Below, piece by piece: positions 53,306 through 64,000 of a stretch of 64,000 nt of DNA; the first letter of the stretch is position 1; the number at the start of each line of letters is the position of its first letter. A program made the translations under genes and the position numbers. Source of the stretch: Actinomadura sp. CNU-125 (GTDB taxonomy: Bacteria; Actinomycetota; Actinomycetes; Streptosporangiales; Streptosporangiaceae). The notes under the pieces are model-generated. The model was not told where the DNA came from, ran no database searches, and worked only from the letters and a program-made list of their open reading frames with translations. The stretch spans positions 1 to 64,000 of the forward strand of contig NZ_MKJY01000603.1 in NCBI RefSeq assembly GCF_001942465.1, read 5' to 3'.

Positions 53306-54455
53306 ATGGCCACGCTCACGCCCGAGACCGCCGCCCGCATCGCCGAGGCCGCCGCCGCGCAACTGGACGAGGGCCGGGCGCGCCTGCGCGCCTACGCGCT
53401 GGCCGAGTCCCCGAGCGGCGACGCCGCCGCGCTGGCCCGCTGCGCCGATCTCGTCGCGGCCGGGCAGGAGGCCGCCGGGGGCCGGGTGCGGCGCGTCCCG
53501 TCCCCGGCCGTGACCACCTGGTCGCGTCCTTCGGGCCGGACGGCGGCGGGCACCTGCTGTTCGTCGGCCACTACGACACCGTGTGGCCGGTCGGCCGCCT
53601 CGCCGAGATGCCCTACACCGACGACGGGACGACCATCACCGGGCCGGGCGTCCTCGACATGAAGGGCGGCCTGGTCGCCCTGGAGATGGCGCTGCGCGCG
53701 CTGGACGCCGCGGGCGTCGCGGTGCCGGTCCCGGTGCGCGCGGTCGTGGTGGCCGACGAGGAGGTCGGCAGCCCCACCGGACGCGCGGTCGTCGAGGACG
53801 AGGCGGCCGGCGCGGCCGCCGTGCTCGGGCTGGAGTCGCCGCACCCCGACGGCGACCGTCAAGTCCGCGCGGCGCGGCAGCACCCGCGTCGCGCTGCGGG
53901 TCCGCGGCCGGGAGGCGCACGCCGCGCTCGACCCGGAGAACGGCGTCTCCGCGATCGACGAGCTGCTCGACCAGCTCGCCGCCGTCCGCGCGGCCGTCCC
54001 CGGGGACGGGACGACGCTGTGCAACGTCGGTCCGCGTCGAGGGCGGGACGCGGGCGAACGTCGTCGCGGGGGAGGCGTGCGCGGAGATCGGCCTGCGGTT
54101 CACCGACGCGGCCGCCGAACGCCGGATGCTCGGCGTGCTGCGCGACCTGCGCCCCGTCCGGGACGGCGCGACGGTCGAGGCCGAGGTGCTGACGTCCCGT
54201 CCGACCTGGCAGGAGGACCCGGATTCCCCGCTCCTGGCGCGCCTCGCCGAGCTGGGCGCCGCTCTGGGGCAGGACGTGCGCGGACGTCACCGCGGCGGCG
54301 CGGGCGACGCGAACCTGCCCGGTTCGCGCGGCCTGCCGACCCTCGACGGGCTCGGCCCCCGCGGCCGCGGGGCGCACGCTCCCGACGAGCACGTCCTCGT
54401 CGCGTCCCTGCCCGAACGCGCCGCCCTCCTCGCCGCGTTCATCGCCTCCTCCTGA
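53306..54455 (+). pseudogene. M20 family metallopeptidase (glutamate carboxypeptidase/desuccinylase-like), three frameshifts
   Basis: About 382 aa after repair. Zinc ligands are in FVGHYDTVWP (HxD), GPGVLDMKGG (Asp) and VVADEEVGS (Glu-Glu, catalytic Glu first), with a dimerisation domain beginning REAHAALDPENG. The C-terminus (GLPTLDGLGPRGRGAHAPDE) completes the metal site with the last His. One base is missing near 53512; extra bases lie near 53857 and 54031. With the racemase and GNAT next door, an L-specific N-acyl (succinyl) amino acid deacylase is likely. ATG 53306 follows GGAGG. Confidence 0.8.
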
Positions 54456-54762
54456 GCATTCCGGTGGCCGAGCGTGACGCCGCCGCCGCTCAGGGGTAAG
54501 GGCGCGAGGGAAAGGACGCCGGATGCAAGTAGCTCGACATCGAGATAAATTGGAGATAGCTTGACGTCGAGAGAAATCTTGGCGAAGTTGGGCCGCCCCG
54601 ATTCTCGGCCGGGGGCCGGGCTAAGGCAGGATCAGGGGAGATGAGCTTTCCGTCCCGCCCGGGCGACGCCGGTCACGGGGGCGGGATTTCGACGAACTGA
54701 GAACACTGCGCCGCGCGCTCATGTCCCGGACCGGACGCGCGGTGACGACGGAGGAGGAGTCC
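54456..54762 (+). promoter_or_regulatory. Upstream region of acnA with duplicated element
   Basis: No gene seen in these 307 bp. TAGCTCGACATCGAGATAAA (from 54530) and TAGCTTGACGTCGAGAGAAA (from 54557) are 27 bp apart. The first holds a perfect CTCGA-CA-TCGAG palindrome and the second a near-copy. Probable binding sites for a regulator of aconitase. GGAGGAGG precedes the GTG at 54763. Confidence 0.62.
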
Positions 54763-57528
<2,766 letters not shown>

Positions 57529-57540
57529 CGCACGACCCCG

Positions 57541-57578
57541 CGGAACGGGCCGTCTCCTCCGGGAGGCGGCCCGTTCCG
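57541..57578 (+). terminator. Hairpin terminator of acnA
   Basis: CGGAACGGGCCG (57541-57552) pairs with CGGCCCGTTCCG (57567-57578); the loop adds a small CTCC/GGAG stem. It also lies within the overlong kinase frame, so that start (57525) is wrong. Confidence 0.85.
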
Positions 57579-57695
57579 TCTCATACCCCAGAGGTAGGCG
57601 GCAGGCCCGTTCCGTGGGGGGAGGCGCCGGGGCGGAGCGGCGGTTACCGTCGTGGGCGGGGCGGCGCCGGGACGCCCGGCGGGCGGGGGAGGGCG

Positions 57696-58997
57696 ATGAC
57701 GGTCGGATCGGTCGGATCGGTCGTGCGGAACGCGTTGCGGGACCTGTCCCCGGCCGCCGGTCCCGCACTGCTGCCGCTGGACGTGCCGTCCCGCCCGCGG
57801 CTCGCCGCGTGGCTGCCGCACGGGCTCGTGGCCGCGGGCGCGGTCGTCCTCGCCGGGTCGTCGTGGCACATCCTGCTCACCGACTACGCGCTGCCGAACG
57901 GGTCGGCGGCGACGCTGAGCCTCGTCCACGCGTCCGCCCTGGTGGTGTGCGTGTTCCGGCCGATGGCCGGCTGGTGGCTGTCGCTGGCGCTGGCGACGGT
58001 GACCGGGCTCGCCGTCGCGTCGCCCGGTCCGCAGGACGGGCCGCTGTGGGCGGGGCCGAGCCTGTCGGCGCATCTGGCGGTGCTCGCCCTGGTCGCGCTG
58101 CGCGTGCCCGCCCGGGTGGCGGCGCAGATGTGGGCGCTCACCGGGGTCGCCGCGGTCGGCCTGGCCATCGCGCTGTCCGGCGGCGACGGGCTCGCCCTGC
58201 CCTCGCCCCGTCCGGGGCCGGAGGTCGAGCCGCCGGGACGGGACGCGTTCCCGAGCCTCGCCGAGGTGCTGCTCGTGTCCGGCACGGTGGTGCTGGCGGC
58301 GGCGGCCCTGCGCGGGCGGGGCGACGCGCTGCGCGGGCTCGCCCGGGAGCGGCAGCGGCGCGCGCTGCTGGAGGAGCGCGCCCGGATCGCGCGGGAACTG
58401 CACGACGTCGTCGCGCACCACATGTCCGTGGTCGCCGTCCAGGCCGAGGCGGCCCCCTACCGCGTCGCGGAGGTACCGGACGAGCTGGCGCGCAGCTTCG
58501 CCGTCATCCGGGCGAACGCGCTGGAGGCGATCGACGAACTGCACCGCGTCCTCGGCCTGCTGCGGGCCGGGGACGGCCCGGCCGACTCCGCCCCGCAGCC
58601 CACGCTGGACGGGCTGGACGGCCTCGTCGACGGCCTGCGCGCGACCGGCCTGGCCGTCGGCCTGCGGGTGTCGGGGGACCGGCCCGCGACCACGCCCGCC
58701 CTCGAAGTGTCGGCGTACCGGATCGTGCAGGAGGCGCTGAGCAACGTCCTGCGCCACGCGCCCGGCGCCGACGTGGACGTCGTGCTGGCCTACCGCCCGG
58801 ACCGGATCGAGCTGACGGTCGGCAACGGCCCGTCGCCGGGGGCGCCGGGGCCTCCGCCGGGCGGGCCCGGCCACGGGATACTGGGGATGCGGGAACGGGC
58901 CGCGATGCTGGGCGGCGAACTGGCCGCGCGCCCGGGCCCGGACGGCGGCTTCACGGTGACGGCCGTGCTCCCGGCCGGGAAGGAGGCGCCGCGGTGA
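57696..58997 (+). CDS. Two-component sensor histidine kinase (NarL-type, HisKA_3)
   Basis: 433 aa. The phospho-acceptor is His236 in ARELHDVVAHHMSVV, and the catalytic domain has the N-box region EALSNVLRHAPG and G-box GHGILGMRERAAMLGG. The N-terminal half holds about five or six membrane helices (VAAGAVVLAGSSWHILLTDY, ASALVVCVFRPMAGWWLSLA), so it senses at the membrane. Start ATG 57696 with GGGGGAGGG upstream; the GTG at 57525 is rejected because the acnA terminator lies between. The stop overlaps the response regulator start (GTGA). Confidence 0.93.
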   Translation: MTVGSVGSVVRNALRDLSPAAGPALLPLDVPSRPRLAAWLPHGLVAAGAVVLAGSSWHILLTDYALPNGSAATLSLVHASALVVCVFRPMAGWWLSLALATVTGLAVASPGPQDGPLWAGPSLSAHLAVLALVALRVPARVAAQMWALTGVAAVGLAIALSGGDGLALPSPRPGPEVEPPGRDAFPSLAEVLLVSGTVVLAAAALRGRGDALRGLARERQRRALLEERARIARELHDVVAHHMSVVAVQAEAAPYRVAEVPDELARSFAVIRANALEAIDELHRVLGLLRAGDGPADSAPQPTLDGLDGLVDGLRATGLAVGLRVSGDRPATTPALEVSAYRIVQEALSNVLRHAPGADVDVVLAYRPDRIELTVGNGPSPGAPGPPPGGPGHGILGMRERAAMLGGELAARPGPDGGFTVTAVLPAGKEAPR

Positions 58998-59653
58998 CCG
59001 TCAGGGTGCTCCTGGCCGACGACCAGGCGATGGTCCGCGAGGGGTTCTCGGTGCTGCTCGGCGCGCAGCCCGGCATCGAGGTGGCCGGGGAGGCCGCCGA
59101 CGGGCACGAGGCCGTCGCGAAGACCGCGGAGCTGGCGCCCGACGTCGTCCTGATGGACGTGCGGATGCCCGGCATGGACGGGCTGGAGGCCACCCGGCGG
59201 ATCTCCGCGACCACGAAGGTCATCGTGCTGACGACGTTCGACCTGGACGAGTACGTCTACGGGGCGCTGCGCGCGGGCGCCTCCGGGTTCCTGCTGAAGA
59301 AGGCGTCCGCCGGGGCGCTGGCGGAGGCGGTGCGGGTCGTGGCGGCCGGGGAGGCGCTGCTGGCCCCGTCGGTCACCCGCCGGCTGATCGCCGAGTTCGC
59401 CCGGCTCGGCGGCCCGCGTGCGCCCCGCCGCGAGCGGCTCGACCGGCTGACCGCGCGCGAGACCGAGGTGCTCACGCTCGTCGCGCACGGGCTGTCGAAC
59501 GGCGAGATCGCCGGCCGGCTCGTCGTGGCCGAGCAGACCGTGAAGACGCACATCGGCAACATCCTCGCCAAGCTCGACCTGCGCGACCGCACGCAGGCCG
59601 TCGTGCACGCCTACGAGACGGGACTCGTCCGGCCCGGCCCCGGCGCGCGCTGA
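58994..59653 (+). CDS. NarL/FixJ family response regulator
   Basis: 219 aa. Receiver domain with the phosphorylation site Asp55 (VVLMDVRMPGMDGLEA) and the acidic pair LADDQ at the N-terminus; the conserved Lys is in SGFLLKKAS. A LuxR-type HTH closes the protein (LTARETEVLTLVAHGLSNGE, IAGRLVVAEQTVKTHIGNIL). Partner of the kinase upstream through a GTGA overlap, with AGGAGG upstream. Targets unknown; no obvious site is seen near its own genes. Confidence 0.95.
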   Translation: MTVRVLLADDQAMVREGFSVLLGAQPGIEVAGEAADGHEAVAKTAELAPDVVLMDVRMPGMDGLEATRRISATTKVIVLTTFDLDEYVYGALRAGASGFLLKKASAGALAEAVRVVAAGEALLAPSVTRRLIAEFARLGGPRAPRRERLDRLTARETEVLTLVAHGLSNGEIAGRLVVAEQTVKTHIGNILAKLDLRDRTQAVVHAYETGLVRPGPGAR

Positions 59654-59661
59654 CCCGTCGC

Positions 59662-60279
59662 TCAGTGGTCGGCGGCGAGGCGCAGGCCGAAGCCGATGAA
59701 CGCGACGCCGGTGACCTGCCGCAGGCGGCGTTTCACGGACGGACGCGCGAGCGTCCGGCGCGCGGCGCCCGCGGCGCCGACGAGCAGTGCGCACCACGCG
59801 AGGCCCTCGGCGACGTGGATGACGGCGAACAGCATGCTCGTCCCGAACACGGGCGCGTCCGCCGGGAGGAACTGCGGCAGCAGGCTCATGTAGAACACGC
59901 CGATCTTCGGGTTGAGCAGGTTCGTGACGAGCCCGGTGCGGTACGCGGCGGCACCGGACATGTCCGGTTCGGGGAGGTCTTCGGCGGCGGCCGCGCGCCG
60001 CGCCCCCCAGAGCGCCCGCCCGCCCAGCCACAGCAGGTAGCAGGCGCCCGCGACGCGCAGCACGTCGAACGCGAACCGGGACGCCGCCAGCAGCGCCGTC
60101 AGTCCCGCCGCGCTCGCCGCGCCCCAGCACAGCAGCCCGGTCGCGATGCCCGTCGCGGCGAGGAACCCGGTCCGGCGCCCGTCCGCAACGGTGGTGCGGA
60201 GCACCAGCATCGTGTCCAGACCGGGCGTGATCGTGACCAGTGCGGCGACGGCGGCGAAGGCCAGACATGCGCTGAGCAT
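59662..60279 (-). CDS. LysE/RhtB family amino acid exporter
   Basis: 205 aa with about six helices. Family marks: ITPGLDTMLVLRTTVADGRR near the N-terminus and LVTNLLNPKIGVFYMSLLPQ in the middle. Exports amino acids or analogues such as threonine or homoserine lactone; substrate unknown. ATG 60279. Convergent with the response regulator across 8 bp. Confidence 0.92.
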   Translation of the reverse strand: MLSACLAFAAVAALVTITPGLDTMLVLRTTVADGRRTGFLAATGIATGLLCWGAASAAGLTALLAASRFAFDVLRVAGACYLLWLGGRALWGARRAAAAEDLPEPDMSGAAAYRTGLVTNLLNPKIGVFYMSLLPQFLPADAPVFGTSMLFAVIHVAEGLAWCALLVGAAGAARRTLARPSVKRRLRQVTGVAFIGFGLRLAADH

Positions 60280-60346
60280 TCCGACATTCTGCCCAATCGG
60301 GCGGCCGGGTGGGCTTCGAACCCGCGCGCTTGGTTACATCGCCTGT

Positions 60347-61288
60347 ATGGCCAACACCACTAAGAAGATCGGCGACCTCGACGTGTCCGGGCTGTGCCTC
60401 GGCGGCAACGTGTTCGGCTGGACGGCCGACCGCGACACCTCGTTCCAGATCCTGGACGCGTACGCGGCGTCCGGCGGCGACTTCATCGACACCGCCGACT
60501 CGTACATGGCGCACGCGCCCGGCAACAAGGGCGGCGAGTCCGAGGAGATCATCGGGGAGTGGACGAAGGCGCGCGGCAACCGCGACGACATCGTCATCGC
60601 GACGAAGGTCGGTCAGCACCCGCAACGCAAGGGACTGGCGGCCGCCAACATCAAGGCGGCGGCGGACGACTCGCTGCGGCGCCTGCGCACCGACCGCATC
60701 GACCTCTACTACACGCACTTCGACGACGAGTCCGTCCCCGTCGAGGAGATCATGACCGCGCTGGACGAGCTGGTGAAGGCGGGCAAGGTCCGGCAGATCG
60801 CGGTGTCGAACATCGAACTCGGACGGCTGGAGGCGTCCCTGGCGTTCAGCGAGCGGGAGGGCACCGCCCGGTACGTCGCGATCCAGCCGCACTACAACCT
60901 CGTGTCCCGCGACACCTACGAGGGGCCGCGGCGCGACATCGCCGAACGGCACGGGCTCGCGTGCGTCCCGTACTACGGCCTCGCCTCGGGGTTCCTGACG
61001 GGCAAGTACCGCCCCGACACCGAGGTCGACAGCGCGCGCGCCGGGCGGGCGGCGAAGTACTTGGACACCGAGCGCGGACGTAAAGTCCTGGAGGCCCTCG
61101 ACGAGGTCGCCCGGGAGTCGGGCCTGTCCCACGCGACGGTGGCGCTCGCGTGGCTGGGCGCCCAGCCGACCGTCGTCGCGCCCATCGCCAGCGCCCGCAC
61201 GATGGAGCAGCTCCCGCCGCTGCTGGAGGTCTCGGGCACCGTGCTCAAGGACGACCAGGTGAGCCGCCTGACCGAGGCTTCCGCCTGA
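60347..61288 (+). CDS. Aldo/keto reductase
   Basis: 313 aa (beta/alpha)8 NADPH enzyme. Tetrad: Asp and Tyr in GGDFIDTADSYMAHAPG, Lys in IVIATKVGQHP, His in DLYYTHFDDE. The NADPH region is APIASARTMEQ. The ATG at 60347 is the first after a likely promoter (GGTTACATCGCCTGT), and no ribosome binding site precedes it, so the transcript could be leaderless. The start lies 67 bp from the divergent LysE gene. Substrate unknown. This intact copy is distinct from the broken one at 45098. Confidence 0.92.
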   Translation: MANTTKKIGDLDVSGLCLGGNVFGWTADRDTSFQILDAYAASGGDFIDTADSYMAHAPGNKGGESEEIIGEWTKARGNRDDIVIATKVGQHPQRKGLAAANIKAAADDSLRRLRTDRIDLYYTHFDDESVPVEEIMTALDELVKAGKVRQIAVSNIELGRLEASLAFSEREGTARYVAIQPHYNLVSRDTYEGPRRDIAERHGLACVPYYGLASGFLTGKYRPDTEVDSARAGRAAKYLDTERGRKVLEALDEVARESGLSHATVALAWLGAQPTVVAPIASARTMEQLPPLLEVSGTVLKDDQVSRLTEASA

Positions 61289-61306
61289 CTTGTATCGTTC
61301 CACGGC

Positions 61307-62023
61307 GTGGATCCCGATTTCTTGATCGTCGGGGGAGTGGCGGCGCTGCTCGGCGCCATCGTGCAGAGCAGCGTCGGCCTCGGCGTCGGCCTGGTCGCCA
61401 CCCCGATCGTGACGATGCTCTTCCCGTCGCTGATGCCCGGCACGATTCTCGTCGTGGCGACCGTCCTGCCCCTGGCCACGCTCGCCCAGGAGGCGCGGCA
61501 CGCCGAGCTGCGCGGCCTCGGCTGGGCGTTCGGCGGACGCGTCGCCGGGACGCCGCTCGGCGTGTGGCTCGTGGCCGCCGTGCCCGCCCGGGCCCTCGGC
61601 ATCGTGATCGGCTTCTTCGTGCTCGCCGCCCTCGCCGTCACCGCGTGGTCGCGCGAGGTGCCGCGCACCCCCCGCACGCTCGCCGCCGCCGGGGCCATCG
61701 CGGGGACCACCGGCACCGCGTCCGGCATCGGCGGCCCGCCGATCGCGCTGCTCTACCAGCGCGAGAGCGGCCCCCGCGTGCGCGCCACCCTCGCGCTGTT
61801 CTTCGTCGCCGGCTGCCTGCTCTCGCTGGTCTCCCTCGCCGCGGTCGGCCGCCTCCCGATCGAGCAGGTCACCGCCGGGCTGTCGCTCGTCCCGTTCGTC
61901 CTGGCCGGGTTCTTCGCCGCCGGTCCGCTGCGCCGCTACCTGGACGCCGGACGGCTGCGCACCGCGCTGCTGATCGTCGTCGGCGCGTCCGCGATCGCCC
62001 TGATCGTCCGTAGTCTGGTGTAG
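61307..62023 (+). CDS. TauE/SafE family sulfite/anion exporter
   Basis: 238 aa, about eight helices in two repeats. LGAIVQSSVGLGVGLVATPI, then VTMLFPSLMPGTILV, is the first repeat signature; GTTGTASGIGGPPIALLYQ is the second. The family moves sulfite, sulfoacetate or other organosulfonates. GTG 61307. Its stop overlaps the mug start by one base (TAGTG), giving coupled translation. Confidence 0.88.
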   Translation: MDPDFLIVGGVAALLGAIVQSSVGLGVGLVATPIVTMLFPSLMPGTILVVATVLPLATLAQEARHAELRGLGWAFGGRVAGTPLGVWLVAAVPARALGIVIGFFVLAALAVTAWSREVPRTPRTLAAAGAIAGTTGTASGIGGPPIALLYQRESGPRVRATLALFFVAGCLLSLVSLAAVGRLPIEQVTAGLSLVPFVLAGFFAAGPLRRYLDAGRLRTALLIVVGASAIALIVRSLV

Positions 62024-62606
62024 TGCGCCCCACGAAGGCCGACCTCGAGGCCGCCCGCGACCGTGTCGTCCCCGACGTCCTGCCCGCCCCCGGCGGGACG
62101 CTCCGCGTCCTGTTCAGCGGCATCAACCCGGGCCTGTACTCGGGCGCGACCGGGCACCACTTCGCCCGTCCGGGCAACCGCTTCTGGCCCGCGCTGCACC
62201 GCTCCGGGTTCACCGACCGGCTCCTCGACCCGTCCGAGCAGCATCTCCTGCCCGCGTTCGGCCTCGGCATCACCAACCTGGCGCAGCGCACCACCGCCCG
62301 CGCGACGAGCTGGCCCCGGACGAGCTGCGCGACGGCGGGCGCCGCCTGCGGGCGCTCGTCGACCGGTACCGTCCCGCCTACCTGGCGGTCGCGGGCGTCA
62401 CCGCGTACCGCACCGCGTTCGGCCGTCCGCGCACGCAGATCGGCCCCCAGGACGACACGTTCGGCTCCGCCCGCGTGTGGGTGCTGCCGAACCCGAGCGG
62501 CCTCAACGCGAGCTGGTCCCTCGACCGCATGGCCGCCGAGTTCGCCCGCCTCCGCGAAGCCGCCGCCGAAGCCCCGGACGAGGCCGCGGACGAGGCGGCC
62601 GGTTAG
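62023..62606 (+). pseudogene. mug: G/U mismatch-specific DNA glycosylase Mug, one frameshift
   Basis: 194 aa after repair. Uracil-DNA-glycosylase fold: the active-site loop LFSGINPGLYSGATGHHFAR (GINPG motif), FARPGNRFWPALHRSGF, then AVAGVTAYRTAFGRP and VWVLPNPSGLNASW. It excises U or ethenocytosine from mismatches with G. One base is missing near 62306 (TTARA to DELAPDELRDGGRRL). The C-terminal LPNPSGLN loop that wedges the helix is in the second frame, so a miscall is likely. GTG 62023. Confidence 0.88.
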
Positions 62607-63058
62607 CCCGCCGGGTTCGCGGCGGGCGCGGCGAGCATCGTCTCGACCTCGGTGAGGAGGTTCGCGGACGGCTCCCACAGGTCGGTGCGGCCGAGGGAGA
62701 TGATCGGACGCCGCAGGGCGCGCACGTCCGCGAGGTGCCAGTGGTGCCTGCCCGGCTCCGCCCACGGGCCGCACGCGCACTCGTCCGTCCCGCCGCGGCC
62801 GGACGCGCCGACGGTCGCGGAGCAGACCGCGGCGAGGTCGGCCACGGCGATGGCGGCGCCGATCGCGGCGAGCGGGTCGGACGGGTCCCAGCCGGCGGCC
62901 TGGACGAGCGGCGAGTCGCACGCCGACAGGTCGACCCGCATGGACGCGTGGATCAGCAGCGGCCCGCGGTAGGCCGTCGGCACGGCCTGGTTCGAGACGC
63001 TCTTGCCCCCGCACGCGATCGCGAACGCCCAGGGCTGCTGAACACTTATCGCCTGCAC
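62603..63058 (-). CDS. ASCH domain protein
   Basis: 151 aa. ISVQQPWAFAIACGGKSVSN, then GPLLIHASMRVD, is the ASCH core (RNA- or nucleotide-binding PUA-like fold). A Cys/His cluster DECACGPWAEPGRHHWHL, unusual for the family, may bind metal. GTG 63058 has GGAGGTGA about 7 nt upstream, one of the strongest ribosome binding sites in the window. The stop overlaps the convergent mug end by a few bases. Confidence 0.87.
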   Translation of the reverse strand: MQAISVQQPWAFAIACGGKSVSNQAVPTAYRGPLLIHASMRVDLSACDSPLVQAAGWDPSDPLAAIGAAIAVADLAAVCSATVGASGRGGTDECACGPWAEPGRHHWHLADVRALRRPIISLGRTDLWEPSANLLTEVETMLAAPAANPAG

Positions 63059-63281
63059 GCGGTCACCTCCAGTGCTCGACCGTCCCCACCCCCGGCATGG
63101 TTCACGGCGGGGACGCCGCGCGGCAATGCCCGAGAGGCTAGGCGCATCGGAGCGGTTGCGCCAATGGGGGAGGTGAGCGGTCCGCTCATGTCCGATCCTG
63201 CCCGATCATCTCTGTGACGCGTGGGAACGGAAAGTGGTTGACGTGACAACTGTGCAGAAGTGACAACCGCGGGGCCGCACG

Positions 63282-64000
63282 TCATCCCTTGAGGGCCCCG
63301 GCCATGAGGCCGCGCATGAAGAACCTCCCGAGCAGCAGGTAGACGAGGATGGTCGGCAGCGACGCCAGCAGCGCCGACGCCATCTGCACGTTGTACTGGA
63401 CGGCGACCGCGCCGGAGCCCGCGGTGTTGTTCAGCATGACGGTGACGGGCCACGAGTCGGGTGCGCCGAGGAAGACCGCGAACAGGAAGTCGTTCCAGAT
63501 CGACGTGAACTGCCAGATGATCGTCACGGCGAACGCCGGGGCCGACAGCGGCAGCACGACCGACGCGTACGCGCGGAGCATCCCGGCGCCGTCCACGCGC
63601 GCCGACTCGATCAGCTCGTCCGGGATCGTGACGTAGTAGTTGCGGAAGATCAGCGTGCAGATCGGGATGCCGTAGACGACGTGCACGAGGATCAGGCCCC
63701 GGATCGTCCCGACGATCTGCATGTCGGTGAGCACGCCCGCCAGGGGGATCATGACGGCCTGGTACGGGATGAACATCCCGAACAGGAACAGCGTGAAGAC
63801 GGCGTCGGACCCCGGGAACCGCCACTTCGACAGCACGTAGCCGTTCAGCGAGCCGAGCACCGCCGAGATGATCGCCCCCGGGACCGCGATCTGGAAGCTG
63901 TTGACGATGCCCGGGCGCAGCTCGTCCCACGCGGCCGTCCAGCCGGACACGCTCCACTGCTCGGGCAGGTTCCACGCGGTGGCGGGCCCGGCCTCCTGCA
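63282..64000 (-). CDS. Carbohydrate ABC transporter permease (MalG-like), N-terminus beyond the right edge
   Basis: The last ~239 codons of a sugar ABC inner-membrane subunit. The binding-protein-dependent transport motif is DELIESARVDGAGMLRAYAS (EAAxxDGA type) at the cytoplasmic loop, with about six helices. It ends LGRFFMRGLMAGALKG, the usual tail. The frame is open to position 64000 (AGPATAWNLPEQWSVSGWT), so the start is outside. Partner MalF-like and binding-protein genes should lie further right. Confidence 0.92.
   Translation of the reverse strand, partial: QEAGPATAWNLPEQWSVSGWTAAWDELRPGIVNSFQIAVPGAIISAVLGSLNGYVLSKWRFPGSDAVFTLFLFGMFIPYQAVMIPLAGVLTDMQIVGTIRGLILVHVVYGIPICTLIFRNYYVTIPDELIESARVDGAGMLRAYASVVLPLSAPAFAVTIIWQFTSIWNDFLFAVFLGAPDSWPVTVMLNNTAGSGAVAVQYNVQMASALLASLPTILVYLLLGRFFMRGLMAGALKG

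Overview
The window is about 74% G+C actinobacterial chromosome. The gene content fits Streptosporangiales, most likely Thermomonosporaceae such as Actinomadura: hpnCDE hopanoid genes, XRE-DUF5753/DUF397/ATPase clusters, an NDMA-dependent alcohol dehydrogenase, many TetR regulators, and frequent ATGA/GTGA gene overlaps. The family assignment is inference. I saw no rRNA, tRNA, insertion sequence, CRISPR array or phage module.

Layout. 1-2158: squalene synthesis (hpnC-hpnD-hpnE, leaving the window at the left edge). 2285-7373: a DUF2804 gene, a GH2 hydrolase with an MFS transporter, and a streptomycin-6-kinase-like enzyme. 7384-10060: a NACHT NTPase translationally coupled to a small two-helix membrane protein; both carry the same 20-residue motif. 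10245-16209: TetR, hpnB, cupin, AraC, then a TetR-controlled DrrAB-type ABC exporter. 16372-28344: secreted sialidase-like protein, alcohol dehydrogenase, secreted GH92 mannosidase, TetR/SDR pair, and a TetR-MFS-beta-mannosidase unit. 28357-31427: hydrolase, MFS exporter, MerR, DHFR-fold reductase. 31507-35495: hypotheticals and a lower-GC XRE/DUF397/ATPase cluster. 35595-37844: NmrA-like oxidoreductase and a chitinolytic LPMO-GH19 operon. 37915-41522: a palindromic operator, three chained micro-ORFs, an LLM oxidoreductase and a DUF2089/membrane/SHOCT-like operon. 41569-46533: a DUF4132 gene, three tandem EthD-like paralogues and a breakpoint that beheads two divergent genes. 46678-54455: a probable D-amino-acid salvage locus. 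54763-62606: aconitase, a two-component system, LysE exporter, aldo/keto reductase, TauE/SafE and Mug. 62603-64000: an ASCH protein and a sugar ABC permease leaving the right edge.

How genes work together. N-acyl-D-amino-acid deacylase, an importer, a beta-lactamase-fold hydrolase, an N-acylamino-acid racemase, a GNAT and an M20 deacylase fit D-to-L amino acid conversion. An almost identical 15-bp inverted repeat lies at both ends of this locus. The chitin operon and the mannosidase units point to saprophytic glycan use.

Caution. Thirteen genes carry about eighteen single-base frame breaks, mostly in short G/C runs and often in strongly conserved genes. Base-call errors are at least as likely as true decay, so entries typed pseudogene on this ground alone should be read as broken in this sequence.
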